Shown: one piece after another, positions 60,901-64,000 of the stretch | Position numbering within the stretch: position 1 is the first letter of the stretch | How the letters are laid out: every line of letters starts with the position of its first letter | DNA from: Colletes latitarsis | Lineage: Eukaryota; Arthropoda; Insecta; Hymenoptera; Colletidae | DNA: 64,000 bases | Direction: 5' to 3' | NCBI RefSeq assembly: GCF_051014445.1 | Contig: NW_027488367.1 | Location: 23,049,501 to 23,113,500, forward strand | The notes under the pieces: generated by a model | Databases searched by the model: none | What the model saw: only the letters and a program-made list of their open reading frames with translations | What the model was told of the DNA's origin: nothing | Program-made: the position numbers and the translations under genes

Positions 60901-63900
60901 CTGAAACAGTCGATTAAACCAGGTTTCGATCAATATTTTTGAGGACAACGCATGTTAGGTCTATGTTAGGCCTGGGATTTTCACTCATCAGACTCATACT
61001 TTCGCATTCTTCACATACTTGTCGAACTGATCCTGGGTTTTTTGTGGTTTGGATCACGTAGTAATGTGGTACCACACTGAAACATTCAATTAAACCTGGT
61101 CTTGATAAATATTTTAGAGGATAACGCATGATAGGTCTGGGATAGGTCTGGGATTAGCCCTCATCAGACTCATACTTTCGCACACTTCACATACTCGTCG
61201 ACGAGATCCTGGGTTTTTTTCTAGTTTGGATCACGCAGTAATGTGGTACCACACTGAAACAGTCGATTAAACCTGGTTTCGATCAATATTTTTGAGGATA
61301 ACGCATGTTAGGTCTGGGATAAGTCTGGGATTAGCCCTCATCAGACTCATACTTTCGCTTTCTTCACATACTTGTTGAACGGATCCTGGGCTTTTTATGG
61401 ATTGCATCACGTAGTAATGTAGTACCACACTGAAACAGTCAATGAAAACTGGTTTCCATCAATATTTTAGAGGACAACGCAAGTTAGGTCTAGGTAAGGC
61501 CTGAGATTTTCACTGATCAGACTCATACATTCGCATTCTTAACATACTGGTTGAACGGATCCTGGGTTTTTTCTGGTTTGGATCACGTAGTAATGTGGTA
61601 CCACACTGAAACATTCAATTAAACCTGGTCTTGATAATTATTTTAGAGGATAACGCATGTTAGGTCTGGGTTACGTCTAGGATTTGCCCTCATCAGGCTC
61701 ATACTTTCGCATATTTCTCATACTTCATGGCTAGATCCTGGGCTGTTTCTGCATTGTATCACGTAGTAATGTGGTACCACACTAAAACAGTAAATTAAAC
61801 CTGGTTTCGATCAATATTTTAGAGGATCACGCAAGCTAGGTCTGGGATAGGTCTGGGATTAGCCCTCATCAGACTCATACTTTCGCACACTTCACATACT
61901 CGTTGACAAGATCCTGGGTTTTTTTCTGGCTTGGATCACGTAGTAATGTGGTTCCACACTGAAACAGTCGATTAAACTTGGCTTCGATCAATATTTTAGA
62001 GGATAACGCAAGTTAGGTCTGGGATAGGTCTGGGATTTGCCCTCGTCAGGCTCATACTTTCGCGTTTTTCACATACTTGTTGAACGGATCCTGGGTTTTT
62101 CCTGGTTTGGGTCACGTAGTAATGTGGTACCACACTGAAACATTCAATTAAACCTGGTCTTCATAAATATTTTAGAGGATAACGCATGTCAGGTCGGGGT
62201 TACGTCTAGGATTTGCCCTCATCAGGCTCATACTTTCGCATATTTCTCATACTTCATGGCTAGATCCTGGGCTGTTTCTGCATTGTATCACGTAGTAATG
62301 TGGTACCACGCTGAAACTGTCAATTAAACCTGGTTTCGATCAATATTTTAGAGGATAACGCAAGTTAGGTCTGGCATAGGTCTGGGATTCGCCCTCATCA
62401 GGCTCATACTTTCGCACACTTCACATACTCGTTGACAAGATCCTGGGTTTTTTTCTGGCTTGGATCACGTAGTAATGTGGTTCCACACCGAAGCAGTCGA
62501 TTAAACTTGGCTTCGATCAATATTTTAGAGGATAACGCAAGTTAGGTCTGGGATAGGTCTGGGATTTGCCCTCATCAGGCTCATACTTTCGCAGTTTTAA
62601 CATACATGTTGACCTGATCGAGGGTTTTTTCTGCTTTGGATCACGTAGTAAAGTGGTACCACACTGAAACAGTCCATTAAACCTGGTTTGGATCAATATT
62701 TTAGAGGATAACGCATGTTAGGTCTAGGTTAGGTCTGGGATTTTCGCTCATGAGACTCATACATTCGCATTCTTCACATACTTGTTGAACGGATCCTGGG
62801 TTTTTTCTGGTTTGGTTCATGTAGTAATGTGGTACCACACTGAAACATTCAATTAAACCTGGTCTTGATAAATATTTTAGAGGATAACGCATGTTAGGTC
62901 GGGGTTACGTCTAGGATTTGCCCTCATCAGGCTCATACTTTCGCATATTTCTCATACTTCATGGCTAGATCCTGGGCTGTTTCTGCATTGTATCACGTAG
63001 TAATGTGGTACCACGCTGAAACAGTCAATTAAACCTGGTTTCGATCAATATTTTAGAGGATAACGCAAGTTAGGTCTGGCATAGGTCTGGGATTCGCCCT
63101 CATCAGGCTCATACTTTCGCACACTTCACATACTCGTTGAACAGATCCTGCGTTATTTTCTGGTTTGGATCACACAGTAATGTGGTACCACACTGAAACA
63201 TTCAATTAAACCTGGTCTTCATAAATATTTTAGAGGATAACGCATGTTAGGTCTGGGTTAGGTCTAGGATTTGCCCTCATCAGGCTCATACTTTCGCATA
63301 TTTCTCATACTTCATGGCTAGATCCTGGGCTATTTCTGGATTGGATCACGTAGTAAAGTGGTACCACACTGAAACATTCAATGAAACCTGGTCTGGATAA
63401 ATATTTTAGAGGACAACGCATCTTAGGTCTGAGTTAGGTCTAAGATTTGCCCTCATCAGGCTCACAGTTTCGCGTTTTTCACATACTTGTTGAACAGATC
63501 CTGGTTTTTTTCTGGTTTGGATCACGAAGTAGTGTGGTACCACACAGAAACAGTCCATTAAACCTGGTTTCGCTCAAATTTTTAGAGGATAACGCATGTT
63601 AGGTCTAGATTAGGTCTGGGATTTGCTCTCATCAGGCTCATTCTTTCGCATATTTCTCATACTTGATGGCTATATCCTGGGCTTTTTCTGGATTGCATCA
63701 CGTAGTAACGTATTACCACACTGAAACAGTCAATGAAACCTGGTTTCCATCAATATTTTAGAGGACAACGCAAGTTAGGTCTAGGTAAGGCCTGAGATTT
63801 TCACTGATCAGACTCATACTTTCGCCTTCTTCACATACTTGTTGAACGGATCCTGGGTTTTTTCTGGTTTGGAACACGTAGTAATGTGGTACCACACTGT

Positions 63901-64000
63901 AACATTCAATTAAACCTGGTCTTGATAAATATTTTAGAGAATAACGCATGTTAGGTCTGGGTTAGGTCTAGGATTTGCCCTCATCAGGATCATACTTTCG
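57911..64000. repeat. Irregular mosaic, 3' part, rich in class J
   Basis: About 34 monomers. Class J recurs at 58.9, 59.95, 61.9 and 62.45 kb. AACAGTAAAT at 58,791 and 61,786 marks a 17-monomer duplication (2,995 bp). AGGTCGGGGT at 62,191 and 62,896 marks a four-monomer step (705 bp). From about 63.2 kb the order A, G, B, H resembles 57.0-57.8 kb (distance 6,166 bp) with more substitutions. The array continues past the window end. No non-satellite sequence is seen. Confidence 0.85.
61800..61976 (+). repeat. Reference monomer, class J (177 bp), local to the 3' part
   Basis: Class J has CGCACACTTCACATACTCG, then TTGACAAGATCCTGGG, a run of seven T, CTGGCTTGGATCACG and GTGGTTCCACAC (GGTACC changed to GGTTCC). 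The next monomer begins CTTGGCTTCGATC. Copies near 58.9, 59.95, 61.9 and 62.45 kb are close to identical, and related forms lie at 54.7 and 61.2 kb. It is absent from the first 54 kb, which suggests recent local spread. Confidence 0.85.

Larger units (their letters stand above)
1..64000. repeat. Continuous satellite array, ~176-bp monomer, all head to tail
   Basis: Every line of the window can be aligned to the same unit. The landmarks CACGTAGTA, CACACTGAAAC, ATTAAACCTGG and the TTAGGTCT pair recur every 176 or 177 bases from the first base to the last, always on the same strand. Spacings between matching variants are multiples of 176, such as 528, 1,760, 1,936 and 2,640. The array is truncated by both window ends. 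Arrays of 150-180 bp monomers with higher-order structure are typical of eukaryotic centromeric or pericentromeric heterochromatin, where one monomer roughly matches one nucleosome plus linker. The centromere assignment is inference. I do not recognise the monomer as a named satellite family. Confidence 0.98.

Noticed and set aside
1..64000. CRISPR array (regularly spaced repeats).
   Set aside because: The whole 176-bp unit is repeated, including what would be spacers. There are no short repeats with unique spacers and no cas genes.
1..64000. A specific species or named satellite family.
   Set aside because: The monomer does not match any satellite I can recall with confidence (for example primate alpha satellite or Arabidopsis CEN180). 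Length alone does not discriminate between plants and animals.

Overview
The whole 64 kb window is one uninterrupted block of tandem satellite DNA. The monomer is about 176 bp (177 bp in some classes), and roughly 364 copies lie head to tail in the same orientation. I found no protein-coding gene, RNA gene, transposon, CRISPR array or unique-sequence island, and no inversion. The array runs off both ends of the window. This points to a eukaryotic nuclear genome, most plausibly a centromeric or pericentromeric (possibly other heterochromatic) locus resolved by long reads. The species cannot be named from the sequence: the monomer is not one I recognise, and monomers of this length occur in both plants and animals.

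The monomer, phased here on the CCTGG that follows the conserved ATTAAA, has fixed landmarks. They run in this order: an AT-rich ATCAATATTTTAGAGGATAACGC stretch (written only as a landmark), a doubled 11-bp subrepeat of the form TTAGGTCTRGG, a class-variable middle (CTCATCAGRCTCAT then TTCGC plus a variable tail), a GGATCCTGGG-T(5-7)-CTGG segment, a CACGTAGTA box, and a KpnI-type dyad centred on GGTACC. At least ten monomer classes (called A to J here) can be told apart by linked variants, many of them at CpG positions.

The layout is mosaic, with several nested levels of higher-order repeat (HOR). 1-5.5 kb: irregular mix of classes. 5.5-12.0 kb: clean 11-monomer HOR (1,936 bp), with a first copy one monomer shorter. 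12.0-13.9 kb: irregular. 13.9-17.9 kb: 15-monomer (2,640 bp) duplication containing a 3-monomer tandem step. 17.95-26.9 kb and 26.9-33.9 kb: two copies of a roughly 9 kb super-repeat (offset 8,982 bp, later altered by a 6-monomer loss and a 7-monomer gain). 33.9-38.9 kb: 10-monomer HOR (1,760 bp), whose last copy lost exactly three monomers at a crossover that can be placed within 11 bp. 38.7-41.4 and 43.4-46.3 kb: duplicated block differing by one monomer. 46.5-52 kb: overlapping 5-, 15- and 18-monomer duplications. 54.9-57.9 kb: a 9-monomer HOR followed by an 8-monomer deletion derivative. 57.9-64 kb: irregular, enriched in a local class (J).

The short open reading frames that can be found, mostly on the minus strand and up to 115 codons, are repetitive by-products of the satellite. 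The monomer length is not a multiple of three, and every such frame is a translation of the same repeat. The biological interest lies in the array architecture: several independent unequal-exchange products caught at different stages, a strong dyad in many monomers, and no recognisable CENP-B box.
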